Shown piece by piece: positions 43,106-52,394 of a DNA stretch of 61,590 nucleotides. Origin of the DNA: Gammaproteobacteria bacterium (GTDB taxonomy: Bacteria > Pseudomonadota > Gammaproteobacteria > Burkholderiales > Burkholderiaceae_C); the NCBI GenBank assembly GCA_018820395.1, contig JAHJOG010000282.1, positions 1-61,590 of the forward strand. The letters run 5' to 3'. The first letter of the stretch is position 1, and every line of letters begins with the position of its first letter. The notes under the pieces are model-generated. The model saw nothing but the letters and a program-made list of their open reading frames with translations, ran no database searches and had not been told where the DNA came from. The translations under genes and the position numbers were made by a program.

Positions 43106-45406
43106 TCAACCACCGCCTGGTGGTTCGTAAGCCCGAATCTTCGGCAACACCCCCTCGAAGCGCTCGATCTGCACCGTGCTGAGCTGCCCGGCGCAGCCTT
43201 GCGCGAGCGACGACGTTCCTACGTCGCGTGTGAGCACGTTGGGATTGCCGTGCGCGCACATCGTTCGGCCTTGCGCGTCGACCACCGGGTCGTACCACGC
43301 CCCGGTGGGCAGTTGCACCACGTCTTCGCGGATGGCGTCGCTCAGGTGCGCGCTCGCCAGGCAGGCGCCGATCTCGTTGAAAAGCCGCACGATGTCGCCT
43401 TCGTGGATGCCGCGTGCAGCGGCGGCTTGCGGATGCAGCGTGCACACCTCGCGCCCGCGTCGCTTGCTGGCCTGACTGTGCGCACCGAAGTCAAGCTGGC
43501 TGTGCAGCTTGGTGTGCGGTTGGTTCGCCACCAACCAGAGCGGATGTTCAGCGGTCGGCGCATGCCACGGGGCCAGCCAGGCCGGATGGCCGGGGCAATC
43601 TTCGTAGCCGAAAGCCGCCACGGTGGGTGAGCTCACCTGGACCTTGCCGCTCGGCGTCGGCAGCGGCGCGCCGGCAGGGTCGGCGCGAAACGCGCGCAGG
43701 ATGCCGCCGTCGTCCTCGCGCTGCGGCAGCATGAGATGGCCGCGCGCCCAGAACTCGTCGAAGCTCGGAGCGCCCTGCCCCAGCTGCTGCAGCGCCGCGC
43801 GGGTCCGCTCGTAGAGATGCACCAGCCATTCGCGGCTGGTGCGCCCTTCGCTGAAGGCCTCCAGCGCGCCGAGCCGGTTGGCCAGGTCGCAGAAGATGTC
43901 GTAGTCGTCGCGGCTCGCTCCGTGCGGCTCGGCGATGCGATGCATGGCGACCATCATCGGGTCGGTCTGCGTCGCGCCGATGTCCTCGCGCTCCAGCGTC
44001 ATGGTGCAGGGAAGCACGATGTCGGCATGCCGAGCCGTGGCGGTCCAGGCGATCTCGTGGACGATGAAGGTGTCGAGCGTGGCGAAAGCGCGGCTGAGCC
44101 GCTGCAGATCCTGGTGGTGATGGAACGGGTTTCCACCGGCCCAGTAGGCCAGCCGGATGTGGGGGTACAGGCGGCGCTGGCCGTTGTAGTCGAAAGGCGT
44201 GCCGGGGTTGAGTAGCATGTCGCTGATGCGCGCGACGGGAATGAAGTCTTTCACCCCGTTGCTGCCTTGCGGGAGCGCAGCGGCCGGCACCGCGTTGTTG
44301 CGCTTGCCATAGTGGGCGAGCGTGCCGAGCGCGTAGTTGTAGCCACCGCCGGGCAAGCCGAGCTGCCCCAATGCGGCAGCGAGCACGGCGCCCATCCACA
44401 CGGGCTGCTCGCCATGTTCGGCGCGCTGCAGCGAATGCGAAACCACCACCAGCGTGCGCTTTCCGACGAGCGAGCGGGCCAGCGCGACCAGCTCGTCTTC
44501 GGCGATGCCGCAGAGTGGCGCGGCCCAGGCGCAGCTCTTGGGCAAGCCGTCCGTGCGGCCGAGCAGGTAGTCCTCGAAAGGCCCCCAGCCGTCGCAATAG
44601 CGGTCGATGAAGCCCCGGTCGTGCGCGCCGTCGGTGACCACCTGATGGACCAACGCCAGCATCAGCGCCGTGTCGGAATTGGGGACGACGGGCAACCACT
44701 CGAAGCGCGCCTCGTCCGGCAGGTCGCCGCGGATGGGGCTGATGTTGACGAAGCGGCAACCGCGCGCGGCGGCGTCGCGCATCGCGTCGCGTTCGACATG
44801 GCGGCTGATGCCGCCCGAGGCCACGCGCGAGTTCTTCAGTGCCATGCCGCCGAAGGCCAGCACCACGTCGGTGTGCTCGACGATCTGTTCCCAGGTGACG
44901 TTGCGGCGGGCTACCTCCTCCATGGTGCCGATGACGTGCGGCAGCATGGGACCGGAGGCGCCGGCGCTGTAGCTGTTGACCGAACGCACGTAGCCGCCCA
45001 ACGAGGTGTTCAGAAAGCGATGGACCTGGCTCTGCGCGTGATGGAAGCGTCCCGCGCTCGACCAGCCGTACGAGCCGCCGAAGACGGCGCCGGCGCCGTG
45101 CGCATCCTTCACGCGGCGCAGTTCGGCCGCCACCCGGTCGAGCACCTCGGGCCACGGCATGGCAACGTAGTCGTCGCGGCCGCGCATCGGATCGGGGCCG
45201 GGCCCGCGCTCGAGCCAGCCCTTGCGCACCATGGGCGTGGTCACGCGCGCCCGATGCCGCAGCGCACTCGGAAAGTTCTGGATCAGCGGATTGGGATCGG
45301 GGTCGTCCGGGTTCGGCTTGACCGACAGCGTCTGGCCGTCCCATGCGGCGAGAAACACGCCCCAATGGGCGCTGTGCGAAAGGAAAGTCGGAGCGTCGGT
45401 CGTCAT
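43106..45406 (-). CDS. Molybdopterin-dependent S/N-oxide reductase, BisC-like
   Basis: A 766-residue molybdoenzyme of the DMSO reductase family, close in size to cytoplasmic BisC (biotin/methionine sulfoxide reductase). No Tat signal and no N-terminal Cys cluster for iron-sulfur, as in BisC. The GGSYGWSSAGRFHHAQSQVHRFLN region provides the Trp and Ser expected at the molybdenum. MGD-binding parts follow, such as GGNPFHHHQDL and the C-terminal LHPQAAAARGI. It lies downstream of a Bug protein, a sulfurtransferase and a lyase, consistent with reduction of a sulfoxide. Confidence 0.9.
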   Translation of the reverse strand: MTTDAPTFLSHSAHWGVFLAAWDGQTLSVKPNPDDPDPNPLIQNFPSALRHRARVTTPMVRKGWLERGPGPDPMRGRDDYVAMPWPEVLDRVAAELRRVKDAHGAGAVFGGSYGWSSAGRFHHAQSQVHRFLNTSLGGYVRSVNSYSAGASGPMLPHVIGTMEEVARRNVTWEQIVEHTDVVLAFGGMALKNSRVASGGISRHVERDAMRDAAARGCRFVNISPIRGDLPDEARFEWLPVVPNSDTALMLALVHQVVTDGAHDRGFIDRYCDGWGPFEDYLLGRTDGLPKSCAWAAPLCGIAEDELVALARSLVGKRTLVVVSHSLQRAEHGEQPVWMGAVLAAALGQLGLPGGGYNYALGTLAHYGKRNNAVPAAALPQGSNGVKDFIPVARISDMLLNPGTPFDYNGQRRLYPHIRLAYWAGGNPFHHHQDLQRLSRAFATLDTFIVHEIAWTATARHADIVLPCTMTLEREDIGATQTDPMMVAMHRIAEPHGASRDDYDIFCDLANRLGALEAFSEGRTSREWLVHLYERTRAALQQLGQGAPSFDEFWARGHLMLPQREDDGGILRAFRADPAGAPLPTPSGKVQVSSPTVAAFGYEDCPGHPAWLAPWHAPTAEHPLWLVANQPHTKLHSQLDFGAHSQASKRRGREVCTLHPQAAAARGIHEGDIVRLFNEIGACLASAHLSDAIREDVVQLPTGAWYDPVVDAQGRTMCAHGNPNVLTRDVGTSSLAQGCAGQLSTVQIERFEGVLPKIRAYEPPGGG

Positions 45407-45434
45407 GTCCGTCGGGCGCGGGCCCGCCGTGAGG

Positions 45435-46436
45435 TCATTCTGCTTTCAGGTTGCCGCGGTCGACGGCGCGCTTGTAGTTGGCGATGTCCTTGACGATGAA
45501 GTCGCGGAACTGCGTGCCTGTCAGAGTGCCTTCCTGCGCGCCGTCGGCCCGATAGATCTTGAGCAGATCGGCGTCCTTCATCGATTCCCTGACCGCGCGC
45601 GTGAGCGTGTCGATCACGGCTTTGGGCGTGTCCGCGGGAGCGGCCAACCCGTACCACTGCGTCATGACCACGTCGATGCCGGATTCCTTGAGCGTCGGCA
45701 CGTTCGGCAGCGACGGCACTCGCTTGTCGGAGCTGACCGCGAGCAGCCGCAGCTTGCCGCCGGTGATCTGGCCCATCAGCGGGGTGTAGGGCGCGAAGAA
45801 GCTGGAGACCTGTCCGCCAAAAAGATCGTTGAGCGCCGGGCCCGAGCCCTTGTAGGGAATGTGCAAGATGTCGAGCTTGGCGTCCTGCTTGACCATTTCC
45901 ATCACGATCTGCGACGCACCACCCGTTCCGGTCGAGGCGTAGGTGAGCTTGCCGCCCTTGGCAGCTGCCACGTAGTCCTTGATGGTGGCGATCGGCGAAT
46001 CGCTCGGCACCATCAACCCGAACGGCGTTTCGACCAGTTGGGCGATGGGCACGAAATCGTCCGGCACCTTGTACGGCAGGTTGCTGCGAATCGCCGGCGC
46101 GCTGCCCATGTTGCCGCTCATGGCCAGGATCAGCGTGTAGCCGTCGGGCTTGGCTCGGGCCACCAGTTCGGCCGCGATGTTGCCACCGGCCCCGGCCTTG
46201 TTGTCGACGATCACGGCCTGGCCGAGATGGCGCGCCAGGGCGTTGGCGATGGTGCGGCCGTAGAGGTCGCCGCCGCCGCCCGGTGGAAAGCCGACCACCA
46301 GCTTGACCGGCTGCTCGGGATAGGCGGCCTGCGCAGTTCCGCCGAAAGCGCAAAGGGCGCTCGCAGCGGCGAGCGCGAAGGCGAATCGGGCCGCGATGCG
46401 GCGCGTCAGTGCAGCGAAAGAATCTGTGGTCTTCAT
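45435..46436 (-). CDS. Bug-family tripartite tricarboxylate-type binding protein
   Basis: A 333-residue periplasmic protein with a signal peptide (about 1-37, ending AQAAYPEQP). Family hallmarks are LVVGFPPGGGGDLYGR, NKAGAGGNIAAE, ASTGTGGASQI, HIPYKGSGPALND and WYGLAAPADTP. No TctA/TctB membrane genes are nearby, which is usual for orphan Bug proteins in this group. A close relative lies 1 kb away beyond the sulfurtransferase gene. These proteins bind carboxylates. Confidence 0.93.
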   Translation of the reverse strand: MKTTDSFAALTRRIAARFAFALAAASALCAFGGTAQAAYPEQPVKLVVGFPPGGGGDLYGRTIANALARHLGQAVIVDNKAGAGGNIAAELVARAKPDGYTLILAMSGNMGSAPAIRSNLPYKVPDDFVPIAQLVETPFGLMVPSDSPIATIKDYVAAAKGGKLTYASTGTGGASQIVMEMVKQDAKLDILHIPYKGSGPALNDLFGGQVSSFFAPYTPLMGQITGGKLRLLAVSSDKRVPSLPNVPTLKESGIDVVMTQWYGLAAPADTPKAVIDTLTRAVRESMKDADLLKIYRADGAQEGTLTGTQFRDFIVKDIANYKRAVDRGNLKAE

Positions 46437-46497
46437 GGGTGGGTGTCTCCGGTGTCTTTGGAAAGGTGCTGTGAAGATGACTGTGGTGCGCAGACCT

Positions 46498-47352
46498 TCA
46501 GGCCCCGGTGGCGATCGGCGCGCCAGGCTGGGCGCTCCACTCGCTCCACGAGCCGGGATAGAGCGCTGCGCCCTTCAGGCCGGCGATTTCCATCGCCAGC
46601 AGGTTGTGGCAGGCCGTGACGCCGGAGCCGCACTGGTTCACGAGCGCCGAGGCCGGCTTGGCGCCGGTGATCGCATCGAACTCGGCGCGCAGTTGCTCGG
46701 CGCTCTTGAAGCGGCCGTCGGCGCCGAGGTTGTCCTTGAACAAGCGATTCTTCGCGCCGGGAATGTGGCCGCCGATGGGGTCGAGCGTCTCGTTCTCGCC
46801 GCGAAAGCGGTCGGGCGCACGCGCGTCGATGACGAGCCTGTGCCCTTCCTCGATGTTGGCCTTGACCTGCTCGTAGTCCATGGTCGAAACCAGCGAATCG
46901 CGCAGAACGAAGTTGCCCGCCGGCAGCGCGGCCGGCGTGTCGGTAGCGACCGCTCCGCCCACGGCCTTCCATGCCGCCAGGCCACCGTCGAGCACCGCGA
47001 CATCGCGATGGCCGGCCCAGCGCAACATCCACCACAGGCGTGCCGCGTACATGCCGCCGGCGTTGTCGTAGGCCACGACTTGCGTGTCCTGATTCATGCC
47101 GAGGGCGGCCATCGTCGCTGCAAAGGCCGAGCGTTCCGGCAGCGGGTGCCGGCCATTGCGCCCGGTCTTCGCGGCCGAAAGGGCATGCTCAAGATGCACG
47201 TAGACGGCACCCGGCACGTGGCCGGCGTCGTAGAGGCGCCGGCCGGCCTCGAGATCGGTCAGCTCGAAGCTGCAGTCCAGTACCAGGGCCGGGCGAGCGC
47301 CCTGCTGCAATGAAGCCAGTTCGGTGGCGGTGATGAGGGTCTCGTAGGGCAT
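46498..47352 (-). CDS. sseA: 3-Mercaptopyruvate-type sulfurtransferase
   Basis: A 284-residue tandem-rhodanese protein (domains about 5-140 and 155-280). The active loop QCGSGVTACHN carries the CGSGVT sequence of 3-mercaptopyruvate sulfurtransferases rather than the CRKG loop of thiosulfate sulfurtransferases. It is cytoplasmic by lack of a signal. It sits between two Bug protein genes and near a sulfoxide reductase gene, suggesting removal of sulfur from a mercapto-keto acid. Confidence 0.9.
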   Translation of the reverse strand: MPYETLITATELASLQQGARPALVLDCSFELTDLEAGRRLYDAGHVPGAVYVHLEHALSAAKTGRNGRHPLPERSAFAATMAALGMNQDTQVVAYDNAGGMYAARLWWMLRWAGHRDVAVLDGGLAAWKAVGGAVATDTPAALPAGNFVLRDSLVSTMDYEQVKANIEEGHRLVIDARAPDRFRGENETLDPIGGHIPGAKNRLFKDNLGADGRFKSAEQLRAEFDAITGAKPASALVNQCGSGVTACHNLLAMEIAGLKGAALYPGSWSEWSAQPGAPIATGA

Positions 47353-47394
47353 GCGGGTCTGTTCCTTGGTTTCCTGGTGAGTCCGGTCCGCGGA

Positions 47395-48390
47395 CTATTG
47401 GGAGATTTCCTTTTGCAGGGCTGGCGTGATGGCGGCCTTGTAGCGGGCGATGTCTTCGACGATGAAATTGCGGAACTTGTCCATCGGCAGGTCGTGCTCG
47501 GTGGCCGCGTCCTTGCGGATCGCGGTGCGCACTTCAGGCGTCGCGAGGGCCTGGCTCAAATGATTCGAGAGCACCTTGATCACCGCTTCGGGCGTGCCGG
47601 CGGGCGCGACCAGGCCGTACCACTGGGTCACCGGCACGTTCACGCCCAGTTCCTTGAAAGTGGGCACGTCCGGAATGGCCGGATTGCGATTGGCGCCGGT
47701 GATCGCCAGCAGCCGCAGTTGCCCCTGGCGCACCTGGCCCACCAGCGGCGATGCCGTGGCGAAGAAGCTGTCGACCTGGCCGCCGAGCATGTCGGTGATG
47801 GCCGGCCCCGAGCCCTTGTACGGAACGTGCAGCATGTCCACGCCGGCCTCGTGCTTGACCATTTCCATGCCGATGTGTGCGGCAGCGCCCGTGCCGGTCG
47901 ATGCGAACGTGAGCTTCTGCGTCTTCGCCGCGTCGAGCAGCTCGCGCGCGGTCTTGAAGCGCGAGTTGTGCCCCACGAAGAGTCCGTGCGGCGCTTCGAG
48001 GATGAGGCCGATGGCGCTGAAATCGTCCGGCACCGTGTACGGCAGGCTCTGCGGCTTCAACACGGGCGACACCGCGAGGTTGCCGCTCATGGCCAGCAGG
48101 ATGGTGTAGCCGTCCGGCTTCGCCTTGGAGACGATGTCGGCCGCGATGTTGCCCCCTGCCCCGGCCCGGTTCTCGACCACCACGGTCTGGCCGAGCGTGC
48201 GCCCCATCGCGTTGGCGATGAGCCGGCCGTACAGGTCACCGCCGCCGCCGGGCGGGAACCCGACCACCAGCTTGATCGGCTGTTCCGGAAACGCGGCGCG
48301 TGCGTCGGGCGCCTGCAATGACAGCGCGCCAGCGAAGAGCAGCGCCAGCGCGCCGAGCCGGCGCGAGCGAGAAGCGAAAAAGTTGTGCAT
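47395..48390 (-). CDS. Bug-family tripartite tricarboxylate-type binding protein (second copy)
   Basis: A 331-residue protein with a signal peptide (about 1-32, ending ARAAFPEQP). It shares LVVGFPPGGGGDLYGR, ENRAGAGGNIAAD, ASTGTGAAAH and HVPYKGSGPAITD with the Bug protein at 45435-46436, so the two are recent paralogues. I took the ATG at 48390, which gives a normal signal peptide; upstream codons do not belong. Confidence 0.92.
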   Translation of the reverse strand: MHNFFASRSRRLGALALLFAGALSLQAPDARAAFPEQPIKLVVGFPPGGGGDLYGRLIANAMGRTLGQTVVVENRAGAGGNIAADIVSKAKPDGYTILLAMSGNLAVSPVLKPQSLPYTVPDDFSAIGLILEAPHGLFVGHNSRFKTARELLDAAKTQKLTFASTGTGAAAHIGMEMVKHEAGVDMLHVPYKGSGPAITDMLGGQVDSFFATASPLVGQVRQGQLRLLAITGANRNPAIPDVPTFKELGVNVPVTQWYGLVAPAGTPEAVIKVLSNHLSQALATPEVRTAIRKDAATEHDLPMDKFRNFIVEDIARYKAAITPALQKEISQ

Positions 48391-48440
48391 GTGTTTGTCT
48401 CCTGATGGTTGGGGGCGGCGCCGGGCACCGCAGGTGCTGG

Positions 48441-49799
48441 CTAGTCCAGCCAGGCTTGCTGGGCCGCGACGACGCGATCGACCGACGTGCCGCACTGCCC
48501 GAGGTAGCCGGCCGGGTCGGTCAGGTCGCGAATCTCGTCGTCACCGAGCAGCTTGCCCAGGCCGGGGTGCTCGCGCATCGCATCGGCAAAGCTGAGCTTG
48601 CTGGTGATGCCGTGCATCGATGCTTCGTAGATCCACTCGTGGGCGGTCTGCTTGCCCACGCGCTCCGACAGTTCGAGCATGACGCGCTCGGACAGCAGGT
48701 AGCCGCGCATCTTGTCGAGATTGAGGGCCATGACATCGGCATTCACGCGAAGGCCGGCCAGCAGGTTCTTGGCCTGGAACAGCATGGCGCCGGCGATCAT
48801 GCAGCACTCCGGCAGGGCTTTCCATTCCATCTTCCACGCGATGCCGTCGCGCTCGCCTTCCTGCACCATGCCCTCGACCATCATCGCGGCGTTGTAACGC
48901 AGCGGGCGCGACAGGCCGGCCAGGTTTTCCGCTGACGTGGGGTTGCGCTTGTGCGGCATGGTCGACGAGCCCAGCTTGCCGTCGGAAAAGCCCTCCTCGA
49001 CTTCGCCGAACTCGTTGCGCTGCATGTTGAACAGCTCGTTGCCGATCTTCGACAAGGTGCTGCCGACCATCGCCAGGATGCTCGTGTATTCGGTAAAGCG
49101 ATCGCGCGCCGGCGCCCAGCTGATGGTGGGCACGCCCAGGCCCAGCGTCTTGAGCATCGCCGCTTCCAGCGCGATCGCCTGCGGGCCGAGCGATGCCTGG
49201 CTGCCGACGGCGCCGGCGAGCATGCCGACCATCACGCGCGGTTCGGCCTGGGTCAGGCGCTGATGGTGCCGTCCGAGCTCATCGAGCCAGAGCGCGCACT
49301 TGTGGCCGAAGGTGATCGGCAGCGCCTGCACGCCGTGCGTGCGCGCGGCCATCGGCGTGTCGCGATGGGTCACTGCCAGGCGTGCCAGCTCTCTGCCCAC
49401 GGCCTGCAGGTCGCGCATCGCCACGGCATGGAATTCCTTCAGCTGCAGCGCAACGCCGGTGTCCACCACGTCCTGGGTGGTGGCGCCGTAGTGCACCCAC
49501 TCGCCGTTTTCCTTGGAGCAGGCCGCCTGCAACTGCTTGAGCGCGGGCACCAGCGAATGCTTGATGCGGCGGATCTCGGCCGACATGGCGGCGATGTCGA
49601 TGTTCTCCACCTTGGCCTTCTCGGCGATTTCCTTCGCCGCGGCGGGCGGGATGATGCCCAGCTCGGCCTGCGCCGACGCGAGCGCGGCTTCGAAGTCGAG
49701 CCATTTCTGGATGCGGTTCTCCTCGCCGAAGATGGTGCGAAGTTCGTCGGTTCCCCAGAGGTGCTGGAGCGACTGCATGTCGAAGACGGATACGGGCAT
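48441..49799 (-). CDS. Fumarase/aspartase-superfamily lyase (adenylosuccinate lyase or carboxymuconate cycloisomerase type)
   Basis: A 452-residue lyase with the superfamily signature GSSTMPHKRNP (about residues 275-285), the HYGATTQDVVDT region and RTHGVQALPITFG. It resembles PcaB and adenylosuccinate-lyase-like proteins but no pca or pur genes are nearby. The superfamily makes or breaks C-N, C-O and sometimes C-S bonds next to a carboxylate, giving fumarate-like products. Context with sulfur enzymes makes an organosulfur or amino dicarboxylate plausible. Confidence 0.88.
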   Translation of the reverse strand: MPVSVFDMQSLQHLWGTDELRTIFGEENRIQKWLDFEAALASAQAELGIIPPAAAKEIAEKAKVENIDIAAMSAEIRRIKHSLVPALKQLQAACSKENGEWVHYGATTQDVVDTGVALQLKEFHAVAMRDLQAVGRELARLAVTHRDTPMAARTHGVQALPITFGHKCALWLDELGRHHQRLTQAEPRVMVGMLAGAVGSQASLGPQAIALEAAMLKTLGLGVPTISWAPARDRFTEYTSILAMVGSTLSKIGNELFNMQRNEFGEVEEGFSDGKLGSSTMPHKRNPTSAENLAGLSRPLRYNAAMMVEGMVQEGERDGIAWKMEWKALPECCMIAGAMLFQAKNLLAGLRVNADVMALNLDKMRGYLLSERVMLELSERVGKQTAHEWIYEASMHGITSKLSFADAMREHPGLGKLLGDDEIRDLTDPAGYLGQCGTSVDRVVAAQQAWLD

Positions 49800-49815
49800 G
49801 GGTGTCCTGGAAGAG

Positions 49816-51318
49816 TCAGAAGGGGGTGAGTGAATCGACCCGCGCGCGCGGCAGCACGCGGCCGGGGTTGAAGATGGCGGCCGGATCGAGGGCGTGCTTG
49901 ATGCGCGCCATCGTGTCGATCGCGACCGGGCTCTTGTAGGTGAGGAAGGCGTCCTGTTTCTGCCGGCCAATGCCGTGCTCGGCAGAGATCGAGCCGTTCA
50001 GTTCTGCAGCGGCCGCGTGCACGATGTCGTGCACCGCGTTTTCGCGGGCGCGGAAGTCCGCGTCGGCCATGCCCTCGGGCTTGCTCTGGTTGTAGTGCAG
50101 GTTGCCGTCGCCGACGTGACCGAAACACACGATGCGGATGCCCGGCATCGCCTGCTGCAATGCGTGGCCGGCACGCTCGATGAAGTCGGGAATGCGCGAG
50201 ATCGGCACCGAGATGTCGTGCTTGATCGACGGGCCTTCGAGCCGCTGCGCCTCGGGCACGTGCTCGCGCAGGGCCCAGAAAGCCAGCGCCTGAGTTTCGG
50301 AAGCGGCGAGCGCGGCGTCGAGCACGACGCCCTCCTCCATCGCGGCGCTCAGCACCTGTTCAACCGAAGGGCGCGGATCGACCAGCGCAGATGCTTCCGA
50401 CACGTCGAGCAGCACCGACCACGGCGAGACCGCGCCCAGCGGAGCGCGCATGCCCGGCGTGCCATGCCGAAGCACCAGGCCGAGCGGCCCGTCGCCGATC
50501 AGCTCGAATGCCGTGACGCGCTCGCCGAGCGCGTCGGTGAGCAGCGACAGCAATTGCACCGCGGCCTGCGGATCGCGCACCGCCACCCACGCGGTGACCA
50601 CCTGACGTGGGCGAGAGAACAGCTTGAAGGTCGCCGCGGTAACCACGCCCAGCGTGCCTTCGGCGCCGATGAAAAGCTGCTTCAGGTCATAGCCCGTGTT
50701 GTCCTTGCGCAGCGCGGTCAGCAGATCCAGCACGCGCCCGTCGGCCAGCACGACCTCGAGCCCGAGCACCAGTTCGCGCGTGTTGCCGTAGCGAAGCACC
50801 TGCTCGCCGCCGGCGTTGGTGGAGACCACGCCGCCCACCGTGGCACTGCCTTCGGACGCCAGCGACAACGGGAATAGCCGGCCTGCGGCTTCGGCAGCGG
50901 CCTGGGCTTCGAGCACGGTGCATCCGGCTTCGATGGTCAGCGTGCGGTCCAGGGGATCGACGCTGCGCACGGCCCGCATGCGGTCGAGGCTCAAGACCAC
51001 CTCGGTGCCGGATTCGTCGGGCGTGGACCCGCCCACCAACCCGGTGTTGCCACCTTGCGGAACGATCGGCACGCCGGCGGCGGCACAGGCGGCGACCACT
51101 CGTGACACCTCCTCCGTGCTGCCGGGCCGCACTACCGCGCGAGCGCGCCCCGGATAGTTGCGGCGCCACTCGGTTTCGTAGCGCGCCATGTCGGCTGCAG
51201 TGGTCAAAACATGCGCGGCGCCGACGACGGCGGCGAGCGCAACGGCCAGATCTGGTGTCGGGTCTGCGCGCGAGTCGGCGCCCTGCCCGCCTCGGCCTGC
51301 TTCGGTGAATGCGTTCAT
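49816..51318 (-). CDS. FAD-linked D-2-hydroxyacid dehydrogenase (GlcD/D-lactate dehydrogenase type)
   Basis: A 500-residue flavoprotein. The FAD-binding PCMH domain (about 60-240) shows PQGGNTGLVGGS and NAGGEQVLRYGN; the C-terminal substrate domain shows CFGHVGDGNLHYN and SAEHGIG. Such enzymes oxidise D-2-hydroxy acids to 2-oxo acids. It is first in the minus-strand unit (49816-51318, then the lyase and others) facing the IclR gene at 51570. Mercaptolactate to mercaptopyruvate would link it to the sulfurtransferase, but that is only a guess. Confidence 0.9.
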   Translation of the reverse strand: MNAFTEAGRGGQGADSRADPTPDLAVALAAVVGAAHVLTTAADMARYETEWRRNYPGRARAVVRPGSTEEVSRVVAACAAAGVPIVPQGGNTGLVGGSTPDESGTEVVLSLDRMRAVRSVDPLDRTLTIEAGCTVLEAQAAAEAAGRLFPLSLASEGSATVGGVVSTNAGGEQVLRYGNTRELVLGLEVVLADGRVLDLLTALRKDNTGYDLKQLFIGAEGTLGVVTAATFKLFSRPRQVVTAWVAVRDPQAAVQLLSLLTDALGERVTAFELIGDGPLGLVLRHGTPGMRAPLGAVSPWSVLLDVSEASALVDPRPSVEQVLSAAMEEGVVLDAALAASETQALAFWALREHVPEAQRLEGPSIKHDISVPISRIPDFIERAGHALQQAMPGIRIVCFGHVGDGNLHYNQSKPEGMADADFRARENAVHDIVHAAAAELNGSISAEHGIGRQKQDAFLTYKSPVAIDTMARIKHALDPAAIFNPGRVLPRARVDSLTPF

Positions 51319-51468
51319 GCGGTCACGCCCGCCTGTGGACGCAGCTGCGGATTCGACAGTGCTGTCGCACGAGGTGGCACGCGATGTCTCCGGTCTCAAA
51401 TGGGGCTGGTCGAGGGTCGGTATGCTTCGAACTCTTGCTGCGAAGCTTGCAATCCTCAACGGCTCATG

Positions 51469-51502
51469 TTTCAATGAATGAAATGCATTTCAATCGATGA
51501 AA
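51469..51502. promoter_or_regulatory. IclR operator-like palindrome between dehydrogenase and iclR genes
   Basis: TGAAATGCATTTCA at 51479-51492 is a perfect 14-base palindrome (TGAAA-N4-TTTCA). It is flanked by further half sites, TTTCA at 51469-51473 and TGAAA at 51498-51502. The same TGAAA-N4-TTTCA form recurs at 53830-53843 upstream of the PrpD gene. Confidence 0.6.
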
Positions 51503-51569
51503 TGATAATTGGACCCTTCGAACTTGTCAACGGGCTGGATATGCCCGTTCCCTCGGCACGCCCCACCTC

Positions 51570-52394
51570 ATGAAAACGCCAGCCACACCCGTCCGAAAAG
51601 CCGCCGCGGCCCCGAAGCGAAAGGCTGCGCCTGCCAAGGACGCCGCGCCGACCGCCAAAACCGCAGGCGACGGCACGGGCGCCTCCGAGTCGGGTTCGCC
51701 GCGACCACCCTCGGGCGTGCTCGAGCGTGGCCTGTCGATCCTCGAATGCTTCTCGGAAGACCGGCTGCGCCTTCAGCTGCGGGAGCTGGCGGAATGCACC
51801 GGGCTCGACAAGGCCACGTTGCTGCGTCTGCTGGGCGTGCTGGTGCGGGCGCGCATGGTCCACCGTTTCGACAATGGAAGCTATGCGCCCGGCCCCGCGT
51901 TGCTGCACATGGGCATGCTCTATCGCCGCACCTTCGACGTCGGCTCCAGGCTGCAGCCCGCCCTGCTGGAGGTGATGCGGCAGACGGGAGAAACGGTCGC
52001 GTTCTATGTGCGAGACGGCGACGAGCGCGTGTGCCTCTACCGCGAGAACAGCAGCAACGAGGTGCGCCACCACGTCGAAGTCGGCACGCGGCTCAAGCTC
52101 TCCGCGGGCGGGTCGTCGTCGCATGTGTTGCGCTACTTCACGGGCGGCAGCACGCCGCAGGCCGACGCCATTGCACGCGATGGCTTTGCCATCACGCGCG
52201 AGGAGCGCGTGCCCCAGATCGCATCGGTGGCCGTGCCGGTGTTCGACAGCGATGGCGTGTTCCAGGGCGCGCTCGTCGTGATCGGCATCGCGCCCCGCCA
52301 GAGCGCGAGTGCGCAACGCAAGGCCGTGCAGGTCGCGCGCCAGGCCCTCGCGAAACAAGGGTTCGGCAGCGCGCCCCCCAAAGCGGGTTCGTAG
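51570..52394 (+). CDS. IclR family transcriptional regulator
   Basis: A 274-residue regulator with an unusual Lys/Ala/Pro-rich N-terminal extension (about residues 1-45), then the winged helix (VLERGLSILECF, LDKATLLRLLGVLVRARMVHRF) and the effector domain (GETVAFYVRDGDERVCLYREN). It is divergent from the FAD dehydrogenase gene and ends one base before the convergent PrpD gene's stop. Palindromes at both flanking promoters suggest it controls the dehydrogenase-to-BisC run and the PrpD gene. Confidence 0.92.
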   Translation: MKTPATPVRKAAAAPKRKAAPAKDAAPTAKTAGDGTGASESGSPRPPSGVLERGLSILECFSEDRLRLQLRELAECTGLDKATLLRLLGVLVRARMVHRFDNGSYAPGPALLHMGMLYRRTFDVGSRLQPALLEVMRQTGETVAFYVRDGDERVCLYRENSSNEVRHHVEVGTRLKLSAGGSSSHVLRYFTGGSTPQADAIARDGFAITREERVPQIASVAVPVFDSDGVFQGALVVIGIAPRQSASAQRKAVQVARQALAKQGFGSAPPKAGS

